Shown in pieces: positions 32,660 through 43,652 of a stretch of 64,000 nt of DNA. Every line of letters begins with the position of its first letter. The stretch's first letter is position 1. The DNA is taken from positions 3,162,001 through 3,226,000 of the forward strand of contig OY744461.1 in the NCBI GenBank assembly GCA_963556145.1, given 5' to 3'. This DNA comes from Hygrocybe punicea. Lineage: Eukaryota > Basidiomycota > Agaricomycetes > Agaricales > Hygrophoraceae. The translations under genes were made by a program, and so were the position numbers. The notes beneath the pieces are model-generated. The model saw only the letters and a program-made list of their open reading frames with translations. It ran no database searches and had not been told where the DNA came from.

Positions 32660-35071
32660 GTGAATTTGATTGATGACTCTAGTTACTGCTTGGTTATTGT
32701 TGGACATTTTGTTCAGCAGTTGCTACAACTCATCCTCTGGATCATCAACTCAAAATCTGGGGGTCATCTGGCCACTTTATTCTTGATATATCTGTTGGGG
32801 TTCTGGCCAACTGCTTTGGCTTCTGGACTGGATCATTCTGGTTTTCCAGATGTGCCTTTTCAGCTGTTCTCAACTTTTATTCAGGAGCACTTCAGTGCCA
32901 GAGTTTCACTAGCAACAGTCTTAGCTGTGCTATTCACTCTGACAAGTAATCCTGATCTGCTCAATCTGCATGCTCGTCAACAAAAGTGTTTCTTTGTGGA
33001 AGAGCAGCCCCAGCAGATATCTGGTTGGATGAAAGCACTGTCACGTGCATTGCAGGAAAAGCTTGGTGATTCAGCTGAAAAGTTGTTTCAACCATCAGAG
33101 GATCAGTCTCAGTTATCTGTGGATCAGAACACCATGAGCCTTGCCATCAAGCTATCCAAGCTATCCAAGCTGCTGAAGCTGGATCTGCATGATGATGATG
33201 GGTCAGTTACACAAAAATTAAAGCCAATTTCTGACAAGGATATTGAACCTGCTATGGTGATATGTCCACCTGTCATGGAATGTGAAACCTCCACATGCAA
33301 TCCACGCTCACTCCTCCAGAATACCAATATTCGTGACATACCCAAAGTTACTTTCATCAAAGGCACAAAGATCTACCACAAGGTCTTCGTTCTCAGTGGT
33401 AGATGTCCCAACTGCAAGACCAAATACTATGCAGACCATGAAAGTGTCTTGCAGTCTGGGAATAGCTGGACCAGATATTACATAAATTCAGCCAAATATC
33501 TCAAGATTGGCCAGCAACTTTGGGTTGATCGTGTATTTTCAGGAGCTGTTTTGAATGGAGCTTATAGCTTTCATGCCTCATCCTCAGCATTTGCTGAATT
33601 CTGGACTGATAGCTTCTGGGCTACTCAAGAAACCACATCCAAAAAAATAACTCGTCGACAGATGTGGCAAGCCTTTGTTCAGGAATCAGTTCGGCAAATT
33701 GCAGCATCATCTAATCATGCCCTGGAGCTTCCAGATGGTCTTCCAATTGGAGAAATTACCAAGAAGGCCTTTGAAGTGCTGGGAGAGGATGGAATCATCA
33801 GAAGTGCTGACAAGCATTTTTGTTCTGAATGCACTCATCCATTCAAAAGAATTGCAGGCAGAATAACTGGTGATGACCCGGCTGCTCTGGTTGGAGTTGA
33901 TGAAAATCACATTGTTCCTGTACTGGAAGGAGAACATGCCAATTTAGCTGTTCAAGATGCTGCCCAGGCTCAATTCATGGCACATAATGCAATGAATGTC
34001 GATGAAAGTGATATTGGTGGTTCCAACACAGCACCCATCAAGCTGATTGTTATGGATGGACAAGTTATGGGACCCACTCATTGTGCATATGCCAATTGCA
34101 TTGAGGAACTTGCAAATGCACGACAGGGTGTATTTTGCATTGAGCATGAACTGATGCGGGGTAGTTTATGCCATATTAAGGATTATCAAAATCCTAAAGC
34201 TGAGGGGAGTTGGACATGCCAGGAACACCAAAATCGCTGGTTCTCTCATATGGTCAAATATGGTCGTCAATCAGTGCTTGGAATTAGTCGTATAATCCGG
34301 AGGACAGAGGAGGAACGCCTTCCTTGGTTGCCTTCTCGTAATCAACCAGTTCAGCCCCATGATGAACCTGGTCATGGTGCAGATAGACCAAAGGATAACT
34401 ATTTCAAAGCACCACGATTCTATTGTGTGGAGACTATATGTGCACCATGTGGTGTGGTAATTGCTTGGACCAAGTTTCCCAAAGCCAAGTCACCTACCAA
34501 TATCCTCAACTTTTTGGAATCAGTCTATCCAACTCCTGAACTACGACCAGACTATGTTTGCATTGACAAAGCCTGCATGGTCCTCCATACAGCTATTTCT
34601 AATGGGAGTTGGAACACATGGAAAACAACAACATGATTCATTGTGGATTCCTATCATTATATCAATCATCGTACGTCAGACTATCTGTGTCGAACATGGT
34701 GCAATCCTGCTCCCCTGAATGGTTCTCAACCAAATCTTGTCACAGTTGAACATGATAGGCATGGGAACCCTCATTATAAATGTGCATTTAATACTCAAGC
34801 AAGTTCTATTTCAATCATTTACTTAGCTGATACTAAAAACATATTATAGGCAAGTGAGCAGTTAAATGCATGGGTAGGAGGATTTCAGACCATTCTGAAA
34901 AGAATGACTGTGGGCAACTTTAACTGGTTTTTGCATACAATGCTGTTTCTTCATACAGAGCGAGTGATCAAAAGGCAGACAGAAAAGCAGAAGAGGGGAG
35001 AGGAAATAGATTCTGATGGTGATGATGATAGTGACATTGATGATGGAATTGACATTGACAGAGAAGGCTAG
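32660..35071 (+). pseudogene. CxC5/CxC6 protein associated with KDZ transposase, one in-frame TGA
   Basis: A long frame to 34636. Visible parts: a hydrophobic/helical N-terminal region, a first cysteine cluster (PPVMECETSTCNPRSLL ... SGRCPNCKTKYYADHE, about 33265-33440), HFCSECTHPFKR (about 33819), a second cluster (DGQVMGPTHCAYANCIEEL ... GVFCIEHEL ... TCQEHQNRW, about 34057-34245), and ETICAPCGVVIAWTKFPK. A TGA at 34634-34636 separates WKTTT from FIVDSYHYINHRTSDYLCR, where the frame resumes, followed by CAFNTQ, an apparent GC-AG intron (34797-34848), and ASEQLNAWVGGFQTILKRM with an acidic tail to TAG at 35071. The TGA could come from CGA. The real start is unclear: the frame opens without ATG, so an upstream exon is possible. 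Confidence 0.75.
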
Positions 35072-35315
35072 CAATTGCATCATAGGTTTTTCATTAACAG
35101 GAAATATGCAGTTCAAATGTTGTCTTTATATATGTATCATCTTGAACAACTTGTGAGGGCTTGAACTGAGTGAGTGTTGAAACTAACTATTTTCAACATT
35201 CCATATATCATACAATTGTATGATGATAAAAATGTTTCTAAATAATAGAATACTGCTTGTGACAATATTCACTAATATGAAATATTACATAATTTAGTGG
35301 CTTGTAACAGTAACA

Positions 35316-35374
35316 GTATGCACAGTCATATGACTGTGCATACTTAAGGTTGCATGACTTGTCATGCAACCTTT
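35316..35374. other. two adjacent perfect inverted repeats
   Basis: 35316-35345 is a perfect 30-bp palindrome (half site agtatgcacagtcat). 35347-35374 is aaggttgcatgac-tt-gtcatgcaacctt. They lie 3' of the KDZ-type gene and could form back-to-back hairpins in RNA, perhaps a terminator or processing signal. Confidence 0.6.
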
Positions 35375-35779
35375 CTTCAGAATTGAGTACTTCTAATTAC
35401 GAGAACTGATATAATAATACTGGTATTTGATATAAATACAATCAGATAGGGGACCATTAGTTTTGCATGGACTTAAGAGTTACTAAATATGGAGCGTGGG
35501 AAAATAATACCTAAAATAAATAATATGCTCTTGTGACTTCTAAGACCCCTGGCAGTTTTAGAATTGCATTATCTACAAAATTGGGTTAGTAAATTACAAA
35601 ATGGTCGATGAAAGCCAGCGGTTTAGAAATTTGTGTAAGGTTTCTAACTGAATTTCAACTGGATTCCTTCATAAAAAGTATGCTAAAATGTTGATTTCTC
35701 TTTATGATGCTTTCATGTCTAGTTTATGTCATGATCCCATGAAATACATAATAGTTACTTTGTTATGATTATCATTCAT

Positions 35780-36140
35780 CAGTCCATGAAAAGTCCAGAT
35801 AAAGTCCACATGGAGTCCACATGGAGTCCATCTTGAATCTGTTCTTGCATCAGTCCCATAGTCCATGTCTTGTCCATGTGGAGTCCATGTGGAATCCATG
35901 TGGAAGCTTTATCCTGAAAATCATTTATCAGTCCATCAAAAGTCCGGACAAAGTCCACCAATAGTCCACCAATAGTCCAGTCCTACATGCGGACTCCATG
36001 TGGAGTCCACCTGGAGTGGACTGGGGGTGGACAAATTTTGGTAGGACTAAAGGTGGACTGGAGGCGGACTGGAGGTGGACTGGACCCGGACAATGTGGAC
36101 TGAAGGTGGACTGAAGGTGGATTCCATGTGGATTCCTGGG
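35780..36140. repeat. right subterminal repeat cluster of the KDZ-type element
   Basis: Repeats of agtccacatggagtcc, gtccaccaatagtcc and ggtggactgaaggtggact, matching the left cluster at 29458-29760. Confidence 0.8.
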
Positions 36141-36797
36141 GGAGTGATAAATACAGTAATTTTGATCAAATTTAAGCATGGCCCAGCCCCAAATCCTGGG
36201 CTGGACCGATCACTGACAGCTCAATGTTGGGTCAACATCAATTCCATGTATATTTGATGTCATGGAAGGACTTAGCGAAAATTGTGGAACTTGGCGGAAA
36301 CAAGGTGATATATTCAAACTCCGTCACAACTCCAAGCCCAATTTTTGAACCTTCACCATGTTCAACTTATTCTCCACCACGTCATCTCTCCACCACATCA
36401 TCTCTCCACCATTCCTCTACACTACAAATGGCAAGTACATCCCCTTTTACTATTTTCCTTTACTCTTCTACACTGATTGACTTCTTTTAACACAGAGGAT
36501 GATGGGCTGAGTGCCACCAGGGCAGGAGGAGATTTAGTGTAGCTGGCCCATATAGTATCAGAAATTGTGCAATAATCATGTTTGTTGCCTATTCCTGATT
36601 TGGTGGTCTATAAAGTTCTATATCAAATATACATAGAACTTTCATGTCGATGCTGTGTGGCAAACCCTGGATATCGGACAGACGCTGCCTTTTTTGTATG
36701 GCAGCATGGCTGGATCTGGCCCGCCTCAGCCTCTCAGGTCACATGGCTGATTTGGGATGACCAATCGAACAGTGTAAGGTTCAGGAGTGCAATTTAT
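36141..36797. other. no gene recognised
   Basis: Between the KDZ-type element and the Harbinger left end. Only short frames. Small catcatctctccacca repeats near 36370-36420. Confidence 0.3.
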
Positions 36798-36983
36798 AGG
36801 CTACTTCAAAATATGCTGTGGGATTTGCTGTCAGGGACTTGGTCAGACCCTGACAGCATGACAGAACAGAAACGGAGTTTGAATGAAAACCAAAACCTAA
36901 TCCACCCAAAGATGCCGAAATGTCAACGAATCGATAGCGATAACACGACCTCCCTTTGTCCTCCACCTACCAAACATTGCTAC

Positions 36984-38849
36984 ATGCCTCCGAAGGGAAA
37001 GCAGAAGCAAACCCCAGCCGACACCATAAAGGTCTCCTGGTCTGACTCGTATGATACTGCCAGAACAACCCGACTCCTCGACTGGCTTGATGAACATCCA
37101 ACAGAACAACATATGTTGTTTTCTGATTCAACCCAAGATGCTAGAGCTGAAGGACGTCATCAAGATGTTGGGAAAGTACAAAAATCTAGATACCATGCCA
37201 TGATTGCGGCCTATATCTTTGAAAACAATGGAAACCCCAAATACAAGCACCATTATACAGCCAACCCTGCAAAATTTACAAAATCAGTTTCAGACCGGAT
37301 CACTACATATGTTTCATGTCTTGCTCTTCATCCGATGCTACCATTTCGTCTGCTGACGCTTCAATAAGTCTCAAGAAGAAATACCGGGAAAAATGTGTGC
37401 AGATGGGCCTTAGCGGTTCTGGCTTGATGTGGGAGCAGCTGATGATTGCTCCTGAGCACCAAAACCTTGCGTGTGGGTTTTCTCTTGTTCCGGAACAGGA
37501 GGAGGACTGATCCAGTATATTTATCAGCAATGATTGAGGCCGACTTTCCTTACTTTCCTCGTCTTCATGGTTATTGGAGGTCTATCCCTAGTTTCAACCC
37601 TCATGTTGTCTCATCAAACCCAGGTCAAGATCTGCAGTCGGATGCACAAGAGCTTCTTTTTTCAAATGCAGGAAGGCGTGATGATGTTACCCTAAACGAC
37701 CCAGGCGCAGGGGTGGCTGAGAGCAGGGTGGCTGAGAGCAGGTCACAACAGGAGAGAAATGTTGTCAACCTTAATGACATCGGTGCCATTCCGGAGCCCT
37801 GGGAGACGCATCCATCACAAACATGGCAACCAGTTATCCCACTCATGTCCCAGTTTGATATCCAGGCATTGACATCATCTCAGCTGTCAGTTAATGACTG
37901 GCCTCCGCTCACACCACCTTTCCAAGTTATTGATACACCTGGATCATCGGGGGCATCCCCTTTCTCCTCCCAGCGATCATCACCAGGCCAAGCGGCCCCA
38001 TCACCACGTTTTTCACCTTACTATATCCCATCATCTTCTCGCTCTCAAGTCCACCCAGTGGAGGGTTCTCACCGATCTCAATCATTGTTCCCATCTCCAA
38101 TCCCATCGCCCATCACACCACTGAGTGGATCACCTGATTTTACCCCCCCTCCGGAACCTATTCTCTCTAGCTCTTCAATTCAGCAACATGCTTCACACCA
38201 CACATTTTCCCGAGGCCGTGGCAGCTCTGCACCACCACATGGACCTCCATGAACAGGTAATGCTGCCAGACGATCACGAGCCGAAACCAATCAGGCTGGA
38301 AACCTTGACAACATGTACACAGTTGCGGCGGGTTTGATGGATCGAAAGAAGGAGCGTGAACATGAGCGTAGCCTCAAAGAGGCAGATATCAAGTTAGAGA
38401 AATGCAAAGCTGAAACTTTGTGACTACAGTACTCACCCACTGTGATGGATTTGGAGAAGCAGAAGATGGAGATTGAAGCACAGCGCCATCGTGAGCATCA
38501 AGCCCATCAAGAGTGCCTCATGTCAATGTATATCCGATATGAGGAACTCCGGCTGCAAAATCCTCAGGCAGGTATGTCATGTCCACCTCCTCTCATGCTC
38601 TCTCCAGGTTTATCATCAGCGCCAGGTCCATCGTTGTTGCCTCCCCCTCCCATGCTCCCATCAGTGCCAGGATTATTGCCTCCCACGCCTATGCTCCCAC
38701 CCAGTTTATTATCGGCACGAAGCCAGTGTGTAGACAATTCAGAAGCAGGTTTTGGCACGATGATGGTGGAGGCTGGAAATCATGCAAGAGATTATGGGCC
38801 TGGTGATATAAATGCCTCGGACAATGCAGATGCGAGTGGATATGACTAG
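36984..38849 (+). pseudogene. Harbinger Myb/SANT-like partner protein with one in-frame TGA
   Basis: ATG at 36984 (MPPKGKQKQTPADTIKVSWS). Residues about 10-110 resemble the Myb-like domain of fungal Harbinger partners: RTTRLLDWLDEHP, LFSDSTQDARAEGR, YHAMIAAYIFENNG, NPAKFTKSVSDRITTY, then after an intron (gtttca...ctcaag) KKYREKCVQMGLSGSGL. A second intron near 37470 leads to MIEADFPYFPRLHGYWRSIP and SSNPGQDL, which are typical of this family. A Pro/Ser-rich region follows, then a coiled coil (KKEREHERSLKEADIKLEKC, about 38346-38410) and, after a TGA at about 38420, MDLEKQKMEIEAQRHREHQ and a Pro-rich tail to 38849. In known Harbinger elements the Myb-like protein brings the nuclease to the DNA ends. 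The frame near 38250-38330 is not fully resolved, so another intron there is likely. Confidence 0.65.
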
Positions 38850-40113
38850 GAAATGTGGACAAAAGACACCGTTGATCGATTTCATGCCGCTTACTTTTTT
38901 TTGTAGTATTTTTGACTTCATATATATTGTTTCATTTCATACAAGTGTGATCATTCCATTCAAAAATATAGTACAATAGCGAGAGAACTGAAACAGAAGC
39001 AATGAGTAATGTACACAACAAAATGTGATGGTAGGCAGGAAAGAGATTTACATTGAAGAAGCATACAACGAGCTGGAAAGAAGTACGTCGAGCAAACTTT
39101 CACGGAATATTGCACCCTCTCGAGCAATCGGAGGCACAGGCCCCATCTCATCCTCTGTCACATCCGCCTCATATTTGTAACCTTCTGGATTGTAAAAGAA
39201 ATCGTCGTCTGGATCACGATGTAAACCAGCCAAAACACATTGGTTCCTCCAGCCAAAATCCAAGTTGTCGTCCTCGAACTGTATAATCAGGTTGTGCAGG
39301 ATAATACAGCATCGCACTCATAAAATTGCCCATTTATGAAGCCGGTGAGATCCAATCTGTATGCGAAGCTCGCGTAGAAATTGGAATCGGCCTTTCAGAA
39401 GGCCGATAGCATGTTCAGCCCGTACCTGCACCGTTGACAAACGATAGTTGAAGCGTTTCTGATTCCGAGAGAGCTCACCCTCAGGTGGCTTCTTGAATGG
39501 AGGGACACACCAGCGTCGAATCGGGTAAGCAGAATCTGCCCACATCCAATTGCCTGCAGGAATCAACGTCTGATGGTTTGATGAGATGTGAGTGCTTTGG
39601 AATGCATAGGAATCGTGGGCACTTCCGGTGTGACCGAGGGAGTAGTCGATGAAGCAGAGATTATGGAGTAGCATGACGAATTGTCCATTCATGGAGTATT
39701 GCGATGATTTATCAAACCAGGCCTCGCCGTGGAAACCAGGTTTCTGGAATAAGGGGAAGGTTGTGCCATCAACAGCGAGCCAGCCATTATGCCATTCAGG
39801 AATGGTTTTTTGCTCGCTCCACTCCTTTGAAAGATGCTTTTCACGATCGGATGGCTTGGACATGGCAAGATCATGGTGCTTGATGATTGCCGTCATGCAG
39901 CGTTTTGTGCAGTTGATAACAGAGCCCGATGACACACCAGCCCAGTCAGCAATGTCTTCAACACTCGATGCATTTCTGTAATGACCTAAATGATTGAGAA
40001 AGATCGCAAGCTGGATATCGACAGCAATCTGACCACGAGGGGAAGTACTCATAAAGATTTCGTCTGTTGTAATTAGGGATAGCATATGATCAAAGGTGGC
40101 AGGAGCCATGCAG

Positions 40114-40333
40114 TGTGGTGAACGCGGCCTTTGTAGGCGCAGATTCGGGGTGTGCAAGTTCTTGTCGTTGGGGTGAAAACCCAAAACTCAGCTTGTTTGT
40201 ATGTAAGTACACAAAACACTATATAGGTACTGTATAGTATCTATAAAAGGGATAAGGAAATGGGAAATGCAGAGGGAAGGGGGATAAAGGAAAATAGAGG
40301 GAATACATGCCCAGGGAGATACCAGTCTCTACA
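40114..40333 (-). repeat. F3 3' LTR
   Basis: 220 bp. On the minus strand it starts TGTAGAGACTGGTATCTCCC, with an AGAGA/TCTC(T) hairpin analogous to the other families. The hairpin GACTG-AGGG-CAGTC (minus strand) lies at 40355-40368, 21 bases away. Confidence 0.9.
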
Positions 40334-40354
40334 TCCACAGGGGACTCTAATAAT

Positions 40355-40368
40355 GACTGCCCTCAGTC
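40355..40368 (-). promoter_or_regulatory. pre-3'-LTR hairpin of F3
   Basis: Minus strand GACTG-AGGG-CAGTC. Compared with GACCA-GGGA-TGGTC in F1 and F2, two stem pairs change on both sides, keeping the pairing, and spacing to the LTR is the same within one base. Confidence 0.6.
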
Positions 40369-40457
40369 ATAAACACAAGGATAATAAAGAAATAAAGAAA
40401 TAAAAAAGGGAGGGAATGAAAGTGGGTGGGGAATATACTCAAAGATAAAATAAAAGC

Positions 40458-42686
40458 TCAAACCACAAGCTGCCTCCTTTTCAGACTCTCTATCCTTTCT
40501 GTCATCTCCGCTAATCTCTGCTCGAAAATCTTGAGGGCCTTGAGGGTGATTATGGCAAGCTTGATAGCGAGTGAGGTTGCTGGAGCAAGATCATCAGCAA
40601 CAATGGACTGGGTAGAGTCAGGCTCAGGTGCTGAGGGGGAAGTGATTCTGAAAAGTCCATTGAGGACACATGGGAAGGGGTTGTCGAGGGGTATCAGGGT
40701 CAAAGGTGGTGTGGGTGAGGGTGAAGCAAGAGGGAAGGGTAGTGTTGCCACGACTAAGACTACTAGTCAACTGGCAGTCATAGTCATAGTTGATTTTAGC
40801 TGCAACTCAGCTAGTTGCAACTATGACTATCTAGTTGACTAAAATTATATCATGTCTGTTCTGGTATTTATAAGTGATTTAACATACATTTGTTTAATTA
40901 TAGTTGACTATTCTCAAGTTTAGTTGACTACAATGACCAGCTAAGCTGCAACTTTAGCTGCAACTATCAACTATGACTACTAAAATTTTGGTGTAAATAG
41001 TCTAGTCGTGGCAACACTAGGGAAGGGGAGGTCGTCGAAGGCGGAGGGTCCATGTACTAAACTCATAGAGTAAACAGGTAGGGGTGCTACAATGAGGGGA
41101 GATGGTGGCAGGGACGTAGGCAAAGGTGTGGAGACAGAGACGTGGGCATAGGACAATGGAGACAGGGGTACGAGGTCGAGGAATGGGTGTTGGCGGCCAA
41201 TGAGCGTGGGTGTGTGGATATGTAGAAGTGGGGTCCGGGGATCTTTGTGCGTGGTTGGGAAGGATGACGGGGACGTTGACAGGAGTGACGGGACTTGGGC
41301 GTGGGTATAGGGATTCGGTTGCGGGTGCATCGGGTCGGGGAACGGGTTTGGGCGGCCGGTGGGCATGGGTTCGTGGTTGTGGATAGTCGGAGGCTTCATT
41401 TGAGCTCGCGGATGGACTTGGGGGGCGTCGTGGGGTAGGTCGAGGGCGTAGGTGGTCGAACGGGGGTGGACAAGGACGGGGATGGCTTGGGATTGGGGGT
41501 CGAGAGTGGGGGTCGAGGTGGGGTGACGTGGCAGCTTGCGTGGGACAAAGAGGGACGGGGACGGACTCATTTCACACAGGGAGGGGCCATACAGAGGTCC
41601 GGGGGCATGAATGAGAGTGTGGGGGCTGGCATATGCAGTGGTCATTGGCCTCGGATGGTGGGATGTGGGGGTTGGCTGTCGGGTGACATGGCACAGCGTC
41701 GAGGGCTCAAATGCTGTGGGGATGGCTTGTACAGTGTCACGACGGGTGTTGTGTGGCCTTGGGAAGTGATACGAGGTGGCGGGTGGTCCAGCGAAGGTGT
41801 GAGCGGCCGGGGATGTCGAGTAGGTGGGGGTATGAGGCGGGTTGGCATGGCATGGCGTTGGGGACTTGATAACGGCAGCAGCAGCTGGTAGGAACTCACG
41901 AGGGGTGCTGTGGGGTGCTGGGAAGCGGTGCAAAGTGGCGGGGTGTCTAACGATGGTGGTAGAGGCCGGGGACGTCAAATAGGCGGGTGTATGACACTGA
42001 GTGACGTGGCATGTGCATGGGACCTCGTTAACGGCAGGGGCGGCTCGTGGGGGCTTGCAAAGGACAGTGTGGGGACTTGGGGGGTTGTACGAGGCAGCGG
42101 GTTGTCCAACGAAGGGAGGCGAGGCTGGGGACGTTGAATAGGCGGGTGCATGAGGCGGATTGACGTGGCACGTGAGTGGAGCCTCGAGAACGGCAGGGGC
42201 GGCTGGTACGGACTCGCGAGGGACGCTGTGGGGTGCTAAGATGTCGTACAAGGCGGTGGGTGGTCCAACGATGGTGTGAGCAGCCAGGGATGTCAAATAT
42301 GCCGGGTCGCGAGGCAGGGTGACATGGAACACGTTTGGGGACTCGATAACGGTGGGGACAGTCTGTGTGGGCTCGCGACGGACGGTGTAGGGCTCTGGTA
42401 CACGGTACGACGTGTCGGGTGATCCAACAGAAGTGGTATAGGCCGGGGTCGTCGAATACGCAGGGTCGCGAGGCTGGGTGACCTGGAACGTGGCTGGATC
42501 GCTATAAACGCATGGGACCAAATCGTTTTGGACGTTTGAGGCGCACGGGGGGCTGTACGAACGCATAGGGGACAGTCTGCGGGGTGGTACGAAGCCGGGG
42601 GTCGCGTTTCTGATGTTGTAGGGCCTGGGACTCAACGGACTGGGTCCACCACGGCGACATCGTCGTGCATGGGGGTGCTGGGGCAT
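40458..42686 (-). pseudogene. F3 repeat protein, 53-residue tandem repeats, split by a MITE
   Basis: An ATG at 42686 opens a frame to 40980. Removing the MITE (40740-41019) and one 8-bp duplication joins DDLPFP to LASPSPTPPLTLIPL in frame and extends it to a stop at 40458, about 650 residues. At least five 53-residue units follow a pattern PAYxTSPAxxxxVGPPA, then PHxVPRE, then PAVxExP and CHVxxPP (for example units starting PAYLTSLAAHTIVG, PAYSTSPASPPFVG, PAYLTSPASTTIVR and PTYSTSPAAHTFAG). A Pro-rich middle and a C-terminal helical segment (FEQRLAEMTERIESLKRR) follow. No known domain. Related sequence exists in F1. The regular repeat and helical tail suggest a structural or RNA-binding role, which is speculation. 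Confidence 0.65.
40740..41019. mobile_element. hAT-type MITE inside F3
   Basis: 280 bp with ends tagtgttgccacgacta / tagtcgtggcaacacta, the same as the foldback element at 23980-24366 but with a different interior rich in tagttgcaactatgact repeats. 8-bp duplication gggaaggg at 40732-40739 and 41020-41027. Confidence 0.93.
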
Positions 42687-43497
42687 GTACTGTCACGTGT
42701 GACGCAGTCTGTGGGTGGTAGACACGTGGTGACGCGTTTGGCGGGCTGGATACACGAGTTTGCGATTGGTGACGTGGCACACGGCCAGGTTGTCCTAACT
42801 GGCGTGGGTTTTGCTCGTTTGGGTCGTTGACAGTGAATGGAGGGCCTTGGGACGTGGTACGAGGTCGCCGGATGTCGAATGGGAGAGCTGCGGGTTGGCG
42901 TTGGCGTTGTGTGGGCGCTGTGGGTTGGTGATGGCCCGAGACGGTGGTAAGCGGCCGCGTGGGCTCTTTCTGGCATGTCAAAGGGGCTTGCGTGGTTCTG
43001 GTGGGTCGAGAGGCGGCATGAGTGGGTGTCTGAGCATTGTCTGGCGGCACCGGAACGGGTTGGCGGCAGGTTCGACGGGTTTGGATATGCTTTCCTGCGC
43101 GGGACCCCCTGTAACGACTAACCGGTACGTACTTTTGTCCACAGGCACAAAAACCTTCCCTTTGCTTCTCTTTTTCACCTAATCCAACCTGTAGTTCTTC
43201 TAGTTCTTGAACCCGACTCATTTCAGGTACTTGTGCTACACTTGGCATATTTTTGTCGTTTTTGGGGTCTTCGGAGGCGGAAGTCGGGCGGAAAACAAAG
43301 GAATGGAAGTAGATGGTGATGTAATACATGAGAACACAGGACAAAGAGAGAACGAAGCTGAGGAAAATTGACAATAAACGAAAGTCGGGTTCGTCAGCAT
43401 GTGATGTGTCACTGGCTCTGGGACTTGCGAGGGGGAACGGCTGCCATCGGGGAGGTGCGAGAAACCTACACAGAAGCAAGTAGAGGGTGGATAACAT
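42502..43497 (-). CDS. F3 upstream open frame
   Basis: ATG at 43497, 331 codons. Residues about 40-70 are hydrophobic (LLSIFLSFVLSLSCVLMYYI). Then MSRVQELEELQVGLGEKEK, a Cys pair (FCACGQ), and a Thr/Pro/Gln-rich region. It overlaps the start of the 53-residue repeat frame by about 185 bases in another frame. Either a frameshift mutation separated two halves of one protein, or the frames are expressed separately. It lies where gag would be in an ordinary element, but no Gag similarity is seen. Confidence 0.45.
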   Translation of the reverse strand: MLSTLYLLLCRFLAPPRWQPFPLASPRASDTSHADEPDFRLLSIFLSFVLSLSCVLMYYITIYFHSFVFRPTSASEDPKNDKNMPSVAQVPEMSRVQELEELQVGLGEKEKQREGFCACGQKYVPVSRYRGSRAGKHIQTRRTCRQPVPVPPDNAQTPTHAASRPTRTTQAPLTCQKEPTRPLTTVSGHHQPTAPTQRQRQPAALPFDIRRPRTTSQGPPFTVNDPNEQNPRQLGQPGRVPRHQSQTRVSSPPNASPRVYHPQTASHVTVHAPAPPCTTMSPWWTQSVESQALQHQKRDPRLRTTPQTVPYAFVQPPVRLKRPKRFGPMRL

Positions 43498-43633
43498 CTT
43501 CAGAAAGCTTTTGAAGCTACGAGGCGACGATGAGGCACAGGAAATCTTTTTTGCAGCCGAATAAGAGGGTTTTTATGCCAAAAGTGGCAAGCAGGGTATA
43601 GAAATACAAGGAGAGTGAAGTGAGCTGACAGAT

Positions 43634-43650
43634 CCTCGCGGTGGGCTCCA
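43634..43650 (-). promoter_or_regulatory. primer binding site of F3
   Basis: Minus strand TGGAGCCCACCGCGAGG, two bases from the LTR at 43653. Confidence 0.85.
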
Positions 43651-43652
43651 GA

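Larger units (their letters stand above)
29450..36150 (+). mobile_element. KDZ-type DNA transposon (probable), ends approximate
   Basis: The two ends carry dense repeats of gtccacctaaagtccatgtg / ggagtccatgtggagtcca type in both orientations (29458-29760 and 35780-36140), while the middle has two plus-strand genes: an acidic accessory gene (30058-32636) and a protein with CxC5/CxC6-like cysteine clusters found with KDZ (Kyakuja-Dileera-Zisupton) transposases. Candidate termini are cactaagccggggatccac near 29448 and gtggattcctgggggagtg near 36128. I could not find a convincing target duplication. Both genes and flanking repeats point to one unit. Confidence 0.65.

Noticed and set aside
29450..36150. 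A firm target duplication for the KDZ-type element
   Set aside because: No convincing matching flanks at the candidate ends, so boundaries are given as approximate.
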